A stretch of 64,000 nt of DNA from the NCBI RefSeq assembly GCF_000219215.1, contig NC_015723.1:1984001-2048000 (forward strand). Direction: 5' to 3'. Below, piece by piece: positions 25,881 to 34,569 of the stretch (its first letter is position 1; every line of letters starts with the position of its first letter). This DNA comes from Cupriavidus necator N-1 (lineage in GTDB: Bacteria > Pseudomonadota > Gammaproteobacteria > Burkholderiales > Burkholderiaceae). The position numbers were made by a program, and so were the translations under genes. The notes beneath the pieces were generated by a model. The model was not told where the DNA came from. It saw nothing but the letters and a program-made list of their open reading frames with translations, and searched no databases.

Positions 25881-25903
25881 ACTAGCAACCGTAAGTTGCT
25901 AGT
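25881..25903. promoter_or_regulatory. 23-bp inverted repeat
   Basis: ACTAGCAAC-CGTAA-GTTGCTAGT is a perfect 9-bp inverted repeat 15 bp after the LysR stop. No T-run follows, so it is not a standard terminator. It lies about 155 bp before the secreted-protein gene at 26058 and could be an operator. It shares the ACTA/TAGT theme with the palindrome at 33351. Confidence 0.45.
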
Positions 25904-26057
25904 GAAGCGCCATTCCACTCCCTAGTGCGACGTCCGCTCCACGCCTAGATTGGTCTCAACGGCGGCTGCACGGCGCCATCCCCGGAACCACACCGGGATA
26001 TGCGCAGCACCCACCGTCCGCCTCATTCTTCGATGACCAGTCTCCAGGAGCGACATC

Positions 26058-26405
26058 ATGATTGCCCAACTCGCACGCACCCTTGTTCCCGCCGCCATCT
26101 CGCTGGTGGTCGCCGTCTCCCCCCAGAACGCCAATGCCGCGCCAGCCGGCAACAGCGCGCCCGCCAGCGTGGCAGCGCGCACGCATGACGTGTTCACCGA
26201 CGGCCAGCGGCAGGGCAGTTTCGACACCTTCTCCGAAGGCGCGCATAACCGTGGCGCCGCCGCGCTCGTTGCCGGCCTCGACCGCGGCGAGGTCTCGGCC
26301 ACTCCGCGGCGAAAGTTCGATCCGTACACCGATGGTGCCCGTGCGGTCGAAGGCGATCCGCGCCCGCGCGGCACGGCGTTGAATGGCGCATCGGCGTGGG
26401 TGTGA
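26058..26405 (+). CDS. Small secreted protein of unknown function
   Basis: 115 residues from ATG 26058, with CAGGAG upstream. The N-terminus is a clear signal peptide (MIAQLARTLVPAAISLVVAV, cleavage likely after SPQNANA). The mature part of ~88 residues is polar, with DVFTDGQRQGSFDTFSEGAH and a similar later stretch FDPYTDGARAVEGDPRP, which suggests a degenerate internal repeat (F-T/YTDG-x-R). I recognise no family. It would be periplasmic or exported. Base composition is like its neighbours. Confidence 0.7.
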   Translation: MIAQLARTLVPAAISLVVAVSPQNANAAPAGNSAPASVAARTHDVFTDGQRQGSFDTFSEGAHNRGAAALVAGLDRGEVSATPRRKFDPYTDGARAVEGDPRPRGTALNGASAWV

Positions 26406-26604
26406 TCGCCCGCTCCGAAGTCGAGGCAACGCGGCAGCGCAAGACCTGAACGGCTGACTCCGGCCCCAGACAAAGCGCCTTTCCAGACATCTCATTCTGG
26501 CCCTTCGCTTGACTTTTTCTCAACCGAAAACGCCGGAAATATCGTTTGTCGCGCAGGCCGACGACGACAACTATTACGCCAAGGCCAACCCACAGGAGAC
26601 AGCC

Positions 26605-26958
26605 ATGTCAGACCAGCCCTATCCGCTCTGGAGCGCGGAACCCGTTCCCCACCTGCTTGCCTCGCGTGATCGTGCCACCGGCGAGTGGATCTTCCCGGCG
26701 CTGCCCGCCGACTCGCCGCTGGCGGACGGCCACGAAACCGTCGCCATCACCGGCACGGGCGTGCTCTACAGCTTCACCGTGATCCACCCCGCGCCCAAAA
26801 GCGGGCAGCCGCCGTATGCGCTGGGTTATGTCGACTTCGTCGGCCCGGTGCGCATCTTCGGCCGCCTGCAGGGCACGGCGCGTCCGGTCATCGGCGAACG
26901 CTACGCGCAGCGGCATGACGCCGGGCTGGGCTATGTCTTCGAGGCCGTCACAGCCTGA
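26605..26958 (+). CDS. DUF35-type OB-fold acyl-CoA-associated protein
   Basis: 117 residues from ATG 26605, with CAGGAGA upstream. It has the OB-fold core GTGVLYSFTVIHPAPK and YALGYVDFVGPVRIFGRL typical of DUF35 proteins encoded beside SCP-x-type thiolases, which act as thiolase or hydratase partner subunits. The usual N-terminal zinc-ribbon cysteines are absent. It is 28 bp upstream of a thiolase-like gene, which supports a complex between the two. It opens a catabolic operon running to 32389. Confidence 0.8.
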   Translation: MSDQPYPLWSAEPVPHLLASRDRATGEWIFPALPADSPLADGHETVAITGTGVLYSFTVIHPAPKSGQPPYALGYVDFVGPVRIFGRLQGTARPVIGERYAQRHDAGLGYVFEAVTA

Positions 26959-26986
26959 ACGATCGAGAAAAGGAAAGGTAAGCAAG

Positions 26987-28132
26987 ATGCAAGACATCTA
27001 TATCCACGGCGGCGCGATGACGCCGTTCGGCCGCCACCCCGGCGTGCTGGCGCCGGAACTGGCGCAACAGGCGATCCTCAAGGCGCTGGCCGATGCCGAG
27101 GTGCCGGCCGGGCGCATCCAGGCGGTCTACTGCGCCAACGTGCTGGGCGGCATGATTCTCGGCCAGCTGATCGTGCGCGACCTGGGGCTCAAGGGCATCC
27201 CGGTCTACAACGTCGAGAACGCCTGCGCCAGCGGCGCCACCGGCGTGCACCTGGCACGGCACGCGCTGCTGGCCGGGCAATACGACACGGTGCTGGTCTT
27301 CGGCATCGAGCAGCTGACCGCGCTCGGCGGCGGCACCATCCCGCTGCAGCGCAATGACCAAAAGACCGAGCTCTATGCGAAGTCGGGCATGGTGCTGCCC
27401 GCGGTGTATGCGATGCGCGGCACGCGTTTTCTGCACGAGCGCGACGCCAATCCTGCCGACCTCGCCGAAGTGGCCGTGAAGAACCGCTACCACGGCTCGC
27501 TGAACCCGTATGCCCAGCAGCGCAAGACCACCACGGTCGAGGAAGTGCTGGCCTCGCGCATGATTGCCGACCCGCTGACGCTGCTGCAGTGCTGCCCGTC
27601 GCAGGTCGATGGCGCGGCGGCGGTGGTGCTGAGCACGCGCCGCCCGGCGCAGGCGCGGCCGGTGAAGGTGCTCTCGTCGGTAGTGGTGTCGGGCATGCGA
27701 GAGGAGGCCGACGACGACATTCTCGATGCCGAGATCACCGCGCGCGCTGCGCGCCAGGCCTATGAACAGGCTGGTCTCGGCCCGCAGGACGTCGACGTGG
27801 TCGAGCTGCACGACGCCTTCACCATCGCCGAACTGCTCTACTACGAAGCCCTCGGCCTGGCACCGCGCGGCGACGCCGTGCCCCTGCTCAAATCCGGCGC
27901 GACGCGCCTGGGCGGGCGCGTGCCGGTCAACCCGAGCGGCGGCCTGCTGGCCAAGGGCCATCCGCTGGGCGCCACCGGCGTGGCGCAGATGGTCGAGATC
28001 CTGTGGCAGCTGCAAGGCCGCGCCGGCGAACGCCAGGTGGCGGATGCGCGCATCGGCCTGACGCAATGCACCGGCGGCGGCATCGCGGGCGTGGACCACG
28101 CCGCCTCTTCCGTCCATTTGCTGGGAGTCTGA
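26987..28132 (+). CDS. Thiolase-family protein (SCP-x / acetyl-CoA acetyltransferase-like)
   Basis: 381 residues from ATG 26987. The nucleophilic Cys lies in ENACASGATG. The catalytic His is in AKGHPLGATG, and the C-terminal loop reads CTGGGIAGVDHA. HDAFTIAELLYYEALGL is characteristic of the SCP-x/lipid-transfer thiolase branch. It would cleave a 3-ketoacyl-CoA, probably with the DUF35 protein as partner. It is followed after 1 bp by an SDR. Confidence 0.88.
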   Translation: MQDIYIHGGAMTPFGRHPGVLAPELAQQAILKALADAEVPAGRIQAVYCANVLGGMILGQLIVRDLGLKGIPVYNVENACASGATGVHLARHALLAGQYDTVLVFGIEQLTALGGGTIPLQRNDQKTELYAKSGMVLPAVYAMRGTRFLHERDANPADLAEVAVKNRYHGSLNPYAQQRKTTTVEEVLASRMIADPLTLLQCCPSQVDGAAAVVLSTRRPAQARPVKVLSSVVVSGMREEADDDILDAEITARAARQAYEQAGLGPQDVDVVELHDAFTIAELLYYEALGLAPRGDAVPLLKSGATRLGGRVPVNPSGGLLAKGHPLGATGVAQMVEILWQLQGRAGERQVADARIGLTQCTGGGIAGVDHAASSVHLLGV

Positions 28133-28133
28133 G

Positions 28134-28898
28134 ATGGGCACGCAACGCTTCGATCCTTCCCATGTAGCCGTGGTCACTGGCGCCGCGCGCGGCATCGGCC
28201 TGGGCATCGCCACGCAACTGGCCCGCCAGGGGCTGGCCGTGGCCCTGCTCGACCGCGACGCGGCCGCGCTCGATGCCGCCGTCGGCGCGCTGGTCGCCGA
28301 GGGCTTCAACGCCATTGGCGCCAGCGTCGACCTGACCGACTCGGCAGCGGTCAACGACGCCTTCGCGCAAGTGCAGGCGCGGAGCGGCCGCGTCGACTAC
28401 CTGGTCAACAACGCCGGCGCGGTCCGCGACATGCGTTTCCTGAAGATGACCGACGAGGACTGGGACCTGGTCATCGATACCAACCTGCGCTCGCAGTTCC
28501 TGTGCTGCCGCGCGGCGCTGCCGGGCATGGTCGAGCGCGGCTACGGGCGCGTGGTCAATATCTCGTCCCGGGCCTGGCTCGGCGGTTTCGGGCAAGCCAA
28601 CTACTCCGCAGCCAAGGGTGGTGTGGTCAGCCTGACGCGCTCGCTGGCGATCGAGTTCGCGGCCAAGGGCATCACCGTCAATGCGGTGGCGCCGGGCATC
28701 GTCGATACCCCGCTGTTCCGCGGCTTTACGCCCGAGGTGCAGGCACGGCTGCAAAAGTCGGTCCCGGTGCAGCGCATCGGCACCGCCGACGACATCGCCA
28801 ACGCGGTCAGCTTCTTCCTCGATCCGCAGTCGTCGTACGTGACCGGGCAGACGCTCTATGTCTGCGGCGGGCGCAGCCTGTCGTCGCCGAGCGTATAA
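28134..28898 (+). CDS. SDR-family 3-hydroxyacyl-CoA dehydrogenase/ketoreductase-like
   Basis: 254 residues starting 1 bp after the thiolase stop. It shows TGAARGIG, NNAGAVRD, the catalytic Ser in NISSRAW and YSAAKGG, then PGIVDTPLF. In this operon it probably oxidises a 3-hydroxyacyl-CoA between the hydratase and thiolase steps. FabG-type reduction in the reverse direction cannot be excluded. Confidence 0.88.
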   Translation: MGTQRFDPSHVAVVTGAARGIGLGIATQLARQGLAVALLDRDAAALDAAVGALVAEGFNAIGASVDLTDSAAVNDAFAQVQARSGRVDYLVNNAGAVRDMRFLKMTDEDWDLVIDTNLRSQFLCCRAALPGMVERGYGRVVNISSRAWLGGFGQANYSAAKGGVVSLTRSLAIEFAAKGITVNAVAPGIVDTPLFRGFTPEVQARLQKSVPVQRIGTADDIANAVSFFLDPQSSYVTGQTLYVCGGRSLSSPSV

Positions 28899-28908
28899 GG
28901 AGGCCGCC

Positions 28909-29712
28909 ATGACCGTACGACTCCACACCGAAGGCGCGGTCGCCGTGCTGACGATCGACCGGCCCGAGGCGCTCAATGCGCTGGACGTGACCGCGCTGCG
29001 CGAACTGCGCGCGCATCTCACCGAAGTGCGCGACCGCGACGACCTGCGCGTGGCCGTCCTGACCGGCGCCGGCACGCGCGCCTTCTGCGCAGGCGCCGAC
29101 CTGAAGGGCACGCGCAGTTCGCCCGCCACCTACCCGGAAGCGCTGTTCCGCGCGCCGGAGCAGGCGGCCGACCTCGGCCTCTATATCCGGCTGATGGACC
29201 TGACCGACCTGAGCCTGTGCAAGCCGCTGATCGCTGCCGTCAACGGGCATTGCCTCGGGGCCGGGCTGGAGATCGCGCTGCAATGCGATGTGCGGATTGC
29301 GTCGGAGCGGGCGAGCTTCGGCCTGCCCGAAGCCGCGGTCGGATCGATCCCCGCCGTTTCCGGCCTGCATCGCCTGCTCAAGGCCGTGCCGGCGGCGCAT
29401 GCGATGCAGATGGTGCTGACCGGCGAGCGGATCGATGCGGTGCAGGCCGCGCGCATTGGCCTGGTCACCGAGTCGGTGGCGCCAGCCGCGCTGCTCGACC
29501 GTGCGCTGACCATCGCCACCTGCATCGCCGCCAATGCACCGCTGGCGGTTCAGGCAGTCAAGCGGCTGTCGCGCCAGACCAGCCACCTCAGCGAAGCCGA
29601 TGCGCAGCAGCTGACTGAACTCTACTGGGGCGTGCTGCGCGATACCGCCGACCGGACCGAAGGCCGGCAGGCATTTGCCGAGAAGCGCCAGCCCCGCTAC
29701 ACGGGCCGCTGA
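28909..29712 (+). CDS. Enoyl-CoA hydratase/isomerase family protein
   Basis: 267 residues from ATG 28909, 10 bp after the SDR, with AAGGAGG upstream. It has the crotonase fold motifs LTGAGTRAFCAGADLK (oxyanion hole) and NGHCLGAGLEIALQCDVRIA, then GLPEAAVGSIPAVSG. One of the canonical catalytic glutamates is plausible in LPEAAVG. It would hydrate an enoyl-CoA in the pathway encoded by the operon. Confidence 0.9.
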   Translation: MTVRLHTEGAVAVLTIDRPEALNALDVTALRELRAHLTEVRDRDDLRVAVLTGAGTRAFCAGADLKGTRSSPATYPEALFRAPEQAADLGLYIRLMDLTDLSLCKPLIAAVNGHCLGAGLEIALQCDVRIASERASFGLPEAAVGSIPAVSGLHRLLKAVPAAHAMQMVLTGERIDAVQAARIGLVTESVAPAALLDRALTIATCIAANAPLAVQAVKRLSRQTSHLSEADAQQLTELYWGVLRDTADRTEGRQAFAEKRQPRYTGR

Positions 29713-29746
29713 GCGTTTGAAAACACACACACACAGGAGACAAAGC

Positions 29747-30730
29747 ATGACTCGCATTACCCGATTCGCACGCCTGGCGCTGGCCGGCATGCTGGCAGCC
29801 ACCGCCCTGGGCGCGGCGGCACAGGCGCCCTTCCCCACGCAGAAGCCGATCTCCCTGGTAGTGCCGTTCGCCCCCGGCGGCGGCAACGACATCCTGGCGC
29901 GGCTGATTGCGCCCAAGATGGGCCAGTTGCTGGGCCAGACCATCGTCATCGAGAACAAGCCCGGCGCGGGCGGCAACCTTGGCGCCGACTACGTCGCCCA
30001 TGCGGCGCCGGACGGCTATACGCTGGTGATCGCGTCGAGCCAGGTGACGATGAACCCCTTCCTCGGCACCAAGATTCCGTTCAGCATCGAACGCGACTTC
30101 GAGCCGGTGGGGCGGATCGCGTCGGTGCCAATCATGCTGGTCGCCAACCCCAACCAGCCGTTCCGCACGCTGCAGGACTTTATCCAGTACACCCGCGCCA
30201 ACCCCGGCAAGCTCAGCTATAGCAGCCCGGGCAACGGCACGCCGCAACACCTCGCCGGTGAAGTCTTTGCCAAGCTCAACAAGACCGAACTGCTGCACGT
30301 GCCCTATCGCGGCACCGGGCCGTCGATCACCGACCTGATGGGCGGCCAGGTGCAGATCTCCTTCGCCACCTTTGCCTCGGCGATCCAGTACGTGCGCGCC
30401 GGCAAGCTGCGCGCGCTCGGCATCGCCGGCAAGACGCGCACCGCGCTGATGCCGGACCTGCCGACCTTTGCGGAAGCCGGCATGGCCGGCTACGACGCCG
30501 AGCTGTGGTACAGCCTGCTGGCGCCGGCGCGGACGCCCAAGCCGGTGGTCGACAAGATCAACGCCGCGCTGGTGGCGGCGCTGAAATCGCCTGATGTGGC
30601 GGAGCAGATGGGCAAGCAGGGCTTCGAGCCGCAGGCATCATCGCCGGCCGAGCTGAAGGCGTATATCGGCAAGGAGATGGCGCGCTGGCAGCGCCTGATC
30701 CGGGACAACGGCATCAAGGTGGCGCTATGA
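29747..30730 (+). CDS. Bug-family (TctC-like) extracytoplasmic substrate-binding protein
   Basis: 327 residues from ATG 29747. A signal peptide (ARLALAGMLAATALGAAAQA) precedes the Bug fold with ISLVVPFAPGGGNDILARL and IENKPGAGGNLGADYVA. Bug proteins bind carboxylates or aromatic acids in the periplasm and are hugely expanded in Burkholderiales, often without dedicated membrane components. Here it is embedded in a CoA-dependent catabolic operon and may sense or deliver the pathway's acid. It overlaps the thioesterase by 4 bp. Confidence 0.92.
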   Translation: MTRITRFARLALAGMLAATALGAAAQAPFPTQKPISLVVPFAPGGGNDILARLIAPKMGQLLGQTIVIENKPGAGGNLGADYVAHAAPDGYTLVIASSQVTMNPFLGTKIPFSIERDFEPVGRIASVPIMLVANPNQPFRTLQDFIQYTRANPGKLSYSSPGNGTPQHLAGEVFAKLNKTELLHVPYRGTGPSITDLMGGQVQISFATFASAIQYVRAGKLRALGIAGKTRTALMPDLPTFAEAGMAGYDAELWYSLLAPARTPKPVVDKINAALVAALKSPDVAEQMGKQGFEPQASSPAELKAYIGKEMARWQRLIRDNGIKVAL

Positions 30731-31152
30731 ACACGCATACCGAAAGCCATGTCCTGCCCGCCACGGACAACCCGCTGCTGGACTACCTCGGCATCCGCCT
30801 GGCCAGCGTCGGCGACGGCCGCTGCACCTTCGAGCTCGATCTCGAGCCGCGCCACCTGAACCGCCAGGGCAGCGTGCAGGGCGGCGTGACTGCCACGCTG
30901 CTCGACGCAGCCTGCGGGTACGCCGGGCTGCCCGCCCGCCGTGACGGCGCGCTCGGCCACGCGGTCACTGTCATGCTGACGATCAGCTACCTCAGCAAGG
31001 CCAGCACGGGCCGGCTGCGCGCCACGGCGCAGGTCACCCGTGCCGGCATGAGCCTGTACTTCGCCTCGGCGGAGCTGACCACCGATGCCGGCGTGCTGGT
31101 GGCCACCGCGCAAGGCACATTCAAACGATCCCGCACCCTTCCGGAGGCATGA
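30727..31152 (+). CDS. PaaI-family hotdog thioesterase
   Basis: 141 residues, with ATG overlapping the Bug stop by 4 bp. The hotdog fold signature is NRQGSVQGGVTATLLDAACG, with the strand TISYLSKASTG. Relatives such as PaaI hydrolyse acyl- or aryl-CoA thioesters, rescuing CoA from dead-end intermediates. The CoA-transferase gene begins 1 bp downstream. Confidence 0.88.
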   Translation: MNTHTESHVLPATDNPLLDYLGIRLASVGDGRCTFELDLEPRHLNRQGSVQGGVTATLLDAACGYAGLPARRDGALGHAVTVMLTISYLSKASTGRLRATAQVTRAGMSLYFASAELTTDAGVLVATAQGTFKRSRTLPEA

Positions 31153-31153
31153 C

Positions 31154-32389
31154 ATGTTGCGCGACGCACTGGACGGCCTGACCGTCATCGACTTCACGCA
31201 GATCGGCGCCGGGCCGACCTGCACCATGCTGCTGGCCGACATGGGCGCCAGGGTCATCAAGGTGGAGCCGCCCGGCGGCGAACTGGGCCGCGGTCTGGGA
31301 CCGGGCTGGCTCGGCGACGACAGCGCGCTGTTCCACGGCTTCAACCGCAACAAGCTGGGCGTGGCGCTCGACCTCAAGTCCGCTGACGGCGTGGCCGTGG
31401 CACGCCGCCTGATCGCGGGCGCCGACATCGTGGTGGAAAGCATGCGCCCGGGCGTGATGGAGCGCCTCGGCCTCGGCCATGCGCAACTGGCCAACGCGCA
31501 CCCCGCGCTGATCTACTGCTCGATCTCCGCCTACGGGCAGGAAGGGCCGCATGCGCATCGCGCCGGCGTCGACGGCATCATGCAGGCCGATTCCGGCCTG
31601 ATGAGCCTGATCGGCCTGCCCGACGGCGAGCCGTGCAAGGTGCAGGCGCCGGTGGTCGACGTGACGACCGGTTACGTGGCCTGCGTGGGCGTGCTGGCGA
31701 AGCTCGCGCAGCGGGCGCGCGACGGCCTGGGCGGCCATCTCGACGTCAACCTGCTCAATGCGGCGCTGGCGCTGCAGCAGTCGTCCATCACCAGCTATTG
31801 CGCCGACGGGAAACTGCCGGAACGCGTGGGCAGCGCGGCACCCTACTCCGCGCCCAACCAGGCCTTCCGCACCGCCGATGGCTGGGTCATGGTGGCCGCC
31901 TATATGCCCGAGCGCTGGCGCCGGCTGTGCGATGTAGTGGGCCGGCCCGAACTGGCCGACGATCCGCGTTTTGCCACCTCGCCGCTGCGCGTCGCCAATC
32001 GCGCGGCAATGGTGGAGGCGCTGACCAGTGTCTTCATCACCAGCACGACCGACACATGGCTGGCGTTGCTCCAGGACGCCGACATTCTGTGCGCCCCCGT
32101 GGCGACCTACGAGGACGTCATGGCGCATCCGCAGGTGGCTGCCAACCGCATGGTGCAGCGCGTCCGGCACGACACCCTGGGCGAGATCCGGATGCCGGGA
32201 TTCCCAATCAACAGCGCTCAGGAGAACGCATTGCCATCGCGGCCGGCACCGGCTTGCGGGCAGCATACGCAGGCGGTGCTGGGCGAGCTTGGCTACAGCC
32301 GCGACGAAATCGCCGCGCTGTCGTCACGGGGCGCTATCCACTGCGGCGATATCGAGGAGAAGCGACACGTGGTCGCGGCGGCATCGTGA
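31154..32389 (+). CDS. Class III (CaiB/BaiF family) CoA-transferase
   Basis: 411 residues. The opening LDGLTVIDFTQIGAGPTCTM and VIKVEPPGGE are family hallmarks, and the catalytic Asp is in AGVDGIMQADSGLM. It would move CoA from a donor such as succinyl-CoA to the pathway's carboxylate and so activate the substrate. It is the last gene of the operon beginning at 26605 and ends 7 bp before the stop of the convergent LysR gene. Confidence 0.92.
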   Translation: MLRDALDGLTVIDFTQIGAGPTCTMLLADMGARVIKVEPPGGELGRGLGPGWLGDDSALFHGFNRNKLGVALDLKSADGVAVARRLIAGADIVVESMRPGVMERLGLGHAQLANAHPALIYCSISAYGQEGPHAHRAGVDGIMQADSGLMSLIGLPDGEPCKVQAPVVDVTTGYVACVGVLAKLAQRARDGLGGHLDVNLLNAALALQQSSITSYCADGKLPERVGSAAPYSAPNQAFRTADGWVMVAAYMPERWRRLCDVVGRPELADDPRFATSPLRVANRAAMVEALTSVFITSTTDTWLALLQDADILCAPVATYEDVMAHPQVAANRMVQRVRHDTLGEIRMPGFPINSAQENALPSRPAPACGQHTQAVLGELGYSRDEIAALSSRGAIHCGDIEEKRHVVAAAS

Positions 32390-32395
32390 GCGCGC

Positions 32396-33292
32396 TCAAC
32401 CCTGAGCGTCAAACTGCGCCAGCAACCACTGCCGGAACACCGCCATGCTCGCGCTTTCCTTGCGATCGGCGGGCGTCAGCAGGTAGTAGGTGAAATCGCC
32501 CATGTCCACGGTCTGGCGGAATGGCGCCACCAGCCGGCCGGCGTCGAGATCCGCCGCCACCAGGAAGCGCTGCGCGATGGCAAAGCCCTGCCCTTCGACC
32601 GCGGCCGCATAGGCCATGGCCGAGCTCTGGTAGGTCATGCCGCTGTGCGCATCGACCTGCCCCTCCGCGCGCGCGGCCTTGAGCCAGTGGGCCCAGTCGT
32701 CGGGCCGCGCGATCGAGTGCAGCAGGGTCTGGTGCTGCAGGTCAGCGGGCTTCTTCACCTTCGGCCCGCCCTCCAGCAGCCCTGGGCTGCATACCGGCAC
32801 CAGGATGTTCGACACCAGCCGGTAGGTATTCACGCCGCTCCACTTGCCGTCGCCCAGCCGGATCGCGCCGTCGATGTCTTCCTTGCGGAAGTCGACCGGA
32901 TCGAGCGACGCCGTCAGCAGCACCTCGATGCCGGGATTGGCGGCATGGAAGCTCGACAGCCGCGGGATCAGCCAGCGCATGGCAAAGGTGGTGTAGGCGC
33001 GCACCTTCAGCTGCTTGCGCTTGGCGCGCTTGCTCAATCGCCGCGTGGCCTCGCGCAGGTCGTCCATCGCCTTGGTCACGGCGCGGTAGTAGTCCTCGCC
33101 GGTGCGGGTCAGCGAGATCTGCCGGTGGCCGCGATGCAGCAGCTGCACGCCCAGCCCCTCCTCCAGCGCGCGGATCTGGCGGCTGACGGCGCCGGGCGTG
33201 ACGTGCAGCTCCTCGGCAGCCGTGGTGATGCTGAGGTGCCGTGCGGCCGCCTCGAAAGCGCGCAAGGCGTTCAGTGGGGGCAGTTTGTCCAT
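32396..33292 (-). CDS. LysR-family regulator (GcvA-like)
   Basis: 298 residues from ATG 33292. The HTH (LNALRAFEAAARHLSITTAA and VTPGAVSRQIRALEEGLGVQ) is typical of the GcvA/AmpR subgroup. A KRAKRKQ basic stretch links to the effector domain. It is divergent from the SDR at 33482, with a perfect palindrome between them, and convergent with the CoA-transferase operon. The SDR is the most likely target. Confidence 0.9.
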   Translation of the reverse strand: MDKLPPLNALRAFEAAARHLSITTAAEELHVTPGAVSRQIRALEEGLGVQLLHRGHRQISLTRTGEDYYRAVTKAMDDLREATRRLSKRAKRKQLKVRAYTTFAMRWLIPRLSSFHAANPGIEVLLTASLDPVDFRKEDIDGAIRLGDGKWSGVNTYRLVSNILVPVCSPGLLEGGPKVKKPADLQHQTLLHSIARPDDWAHWLKAARAEGQVDAHSGMTYQSSAMAYAAAVEGQGFAIAQRFLVAADLDAGRLVAPFRQTVDMGDFTYYLLTPADRKESASMAVFRQWLLAQFDAQG

Positions 33293-33350
33293 GCCGGCGA
33301 GTCTGCCACACGGTTGAGGTTTGCTCAATCGACGCGCTGGCTTTTCATTC

Positions 33351-33365
33351 ACAACTAGTAGTTGT
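33351..33365. promoter_or_regulatory. Palindromic candidate LysR operator
   Basis: ACAACTAGTAGTTGT is a perfect 15-bp palindrome in the divergent LysR/SDR intergenic region, 59 bp upstream of the LysR start and 117 bp upstream of the SDR start. LysR proteins bind such dyads in divergent promoters. Binding is inferred. Confidence 0.55.
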
Positions 33366-33481
33366 TATTGAAACTCGATTACGCCGCCTAGTGTTGCGGG
33401 CATCGCCAGCCTAAATTTGTCTCCGTGGCCCCCGCCATCAGACATCGCAGTCAAACCGAGCACCCTGAAAGGAGATTCACC

Positions 33482-34360
33482 ATGTCCGCCAACACCACCA
33501 ACACCACTGTCAACGCCACCAGCAAGGTCTGGTTCATTACCGGCGCTTCGCGCGGCTTCGGCCTGGAACTGACCCGTGCCGCGCTGGCACGTGGCGACCG
33601 GGTCGTCGCCACCGCGCGCCGCCCGGAAACGATCACCGCCGCACTGGGCGAACACGCCAACCTGCTGGGCGTGGCGCTGGACGTCACCAGCGAAGCCCAG
33701 GCCATCGCCGCCGCCGGGGCCGCCGTGGCCCGCTTCGGCCGCATCGACGTGCTGGTCAACAACGCTGGCTACGGCCTGCTCGGCGCGGTCGAAGAGGCCT
33801 CCGCGCAGGAAGTCGAGCAGCAGTTCGCCACCAACGTGTTCGGCGTGCTCACCGTGACGCGTGCCGTGCTGCCGCAGATGCGCCGGCAGCGCAGCGGCCG
33901 CATCCTCAACATCTCGTCGATCGGTGGCTACGCGGCGTACCCTGGCTGGGGCGTCTACGGCGCCACCAAGTTCGCGGTCGAGGGCCTGACCGAAGCGCTT
34001 GACGCGGAACTGTCGCCGCTGGGCATCCGCGCCACCGTGGTCGAGCCGGGCTTCTTCCGCACCGACTTCCTCGATGCCAGCTCGCTCGTGCGCGTGCGCA
34101 CCGAGATCCCGGCCTACGCGGAAACGGTCGGCGCAATGCGCGAGCACATGACTTCGGCGAACCACCAGCAGCCCGGCGACCCGGCCAAGCTGGCGGCAGC
34201 CCTGCTGACGCTAGCGGACAGCGAAACCCCGCCAGTGCGCCTGCCGCTGGGCTCGGACACGGTCTACCGCATCGCCGAGAAGAACCGCAAGGTGGAAAGC
34301 GAACTAGCCGCGTGGCAGGCGCTGGCGGTGTCGACCGACCACGACGACGTGCGCCGCTGA
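33482..34360 (+). CDS. SDR-family oxidoreductase
   Basis: 292 residues from ATG 33482, with AAAGGAGA upstream. Motifs are TGASRGFGLEL, NNAGYG, NISSIGG and YGATKFAVEGL, placing it in the classical SDR group near the 17-beta-HSD-like short-chain proteins. The threonine-rich N-terminal ~13 residues are poorly conserved. It is probably under control of the divergent LysR. The substrate is unknown. Confidence 0.9.
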   Translation: MSANTTNTTVNATSKVWFITGASRGFGLELTRAALARGDRVVATARRPETITAALGEHANLLGVALDVTSEAQAIAAAGAAVARFGRIDVLVNNAGYGLLGAVEEASAQEVEQQFATNVFGVLTVTRAVLPQMRRQRSGRILNISSIGGYAAYPGWGVYGATKFAVEGLTEALDAELSPLGIRATVVEPGFFRTDFLDASSLVRVRTEIPAYAETVGAMREHMTSANHQQPGDPAKLAAALLTLADSETPPVRLPLGSDTVYRIAEKNRKVESELAAWQALAVSTDHDDVRR

Positions 34361-34569
34361 TCTTTGCTGCGGCGCACCAGCGCACGGTTTGCTGCAGTGC
34401 AGGCAAGCCGTGCGACCCGCGAAACAAAGGCCGGCCGAGCGCCGACCTCGCCACTTGCGGGCCATCTTGCGTCCGGCATTGCACGGTGTCGGGCATCCGC
34501 GTATGTCGCTTCCGGCGAATTTCGCCAATAATGCCCTGAGAGTCATTGCCGGACGAACCGAGAGCCAAC

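Noticed and set aside
25881..25903. Terminator after the LysR gene
   Set aside because: The stem is AT-containing, has no T-run on either side and looks more like an operator.
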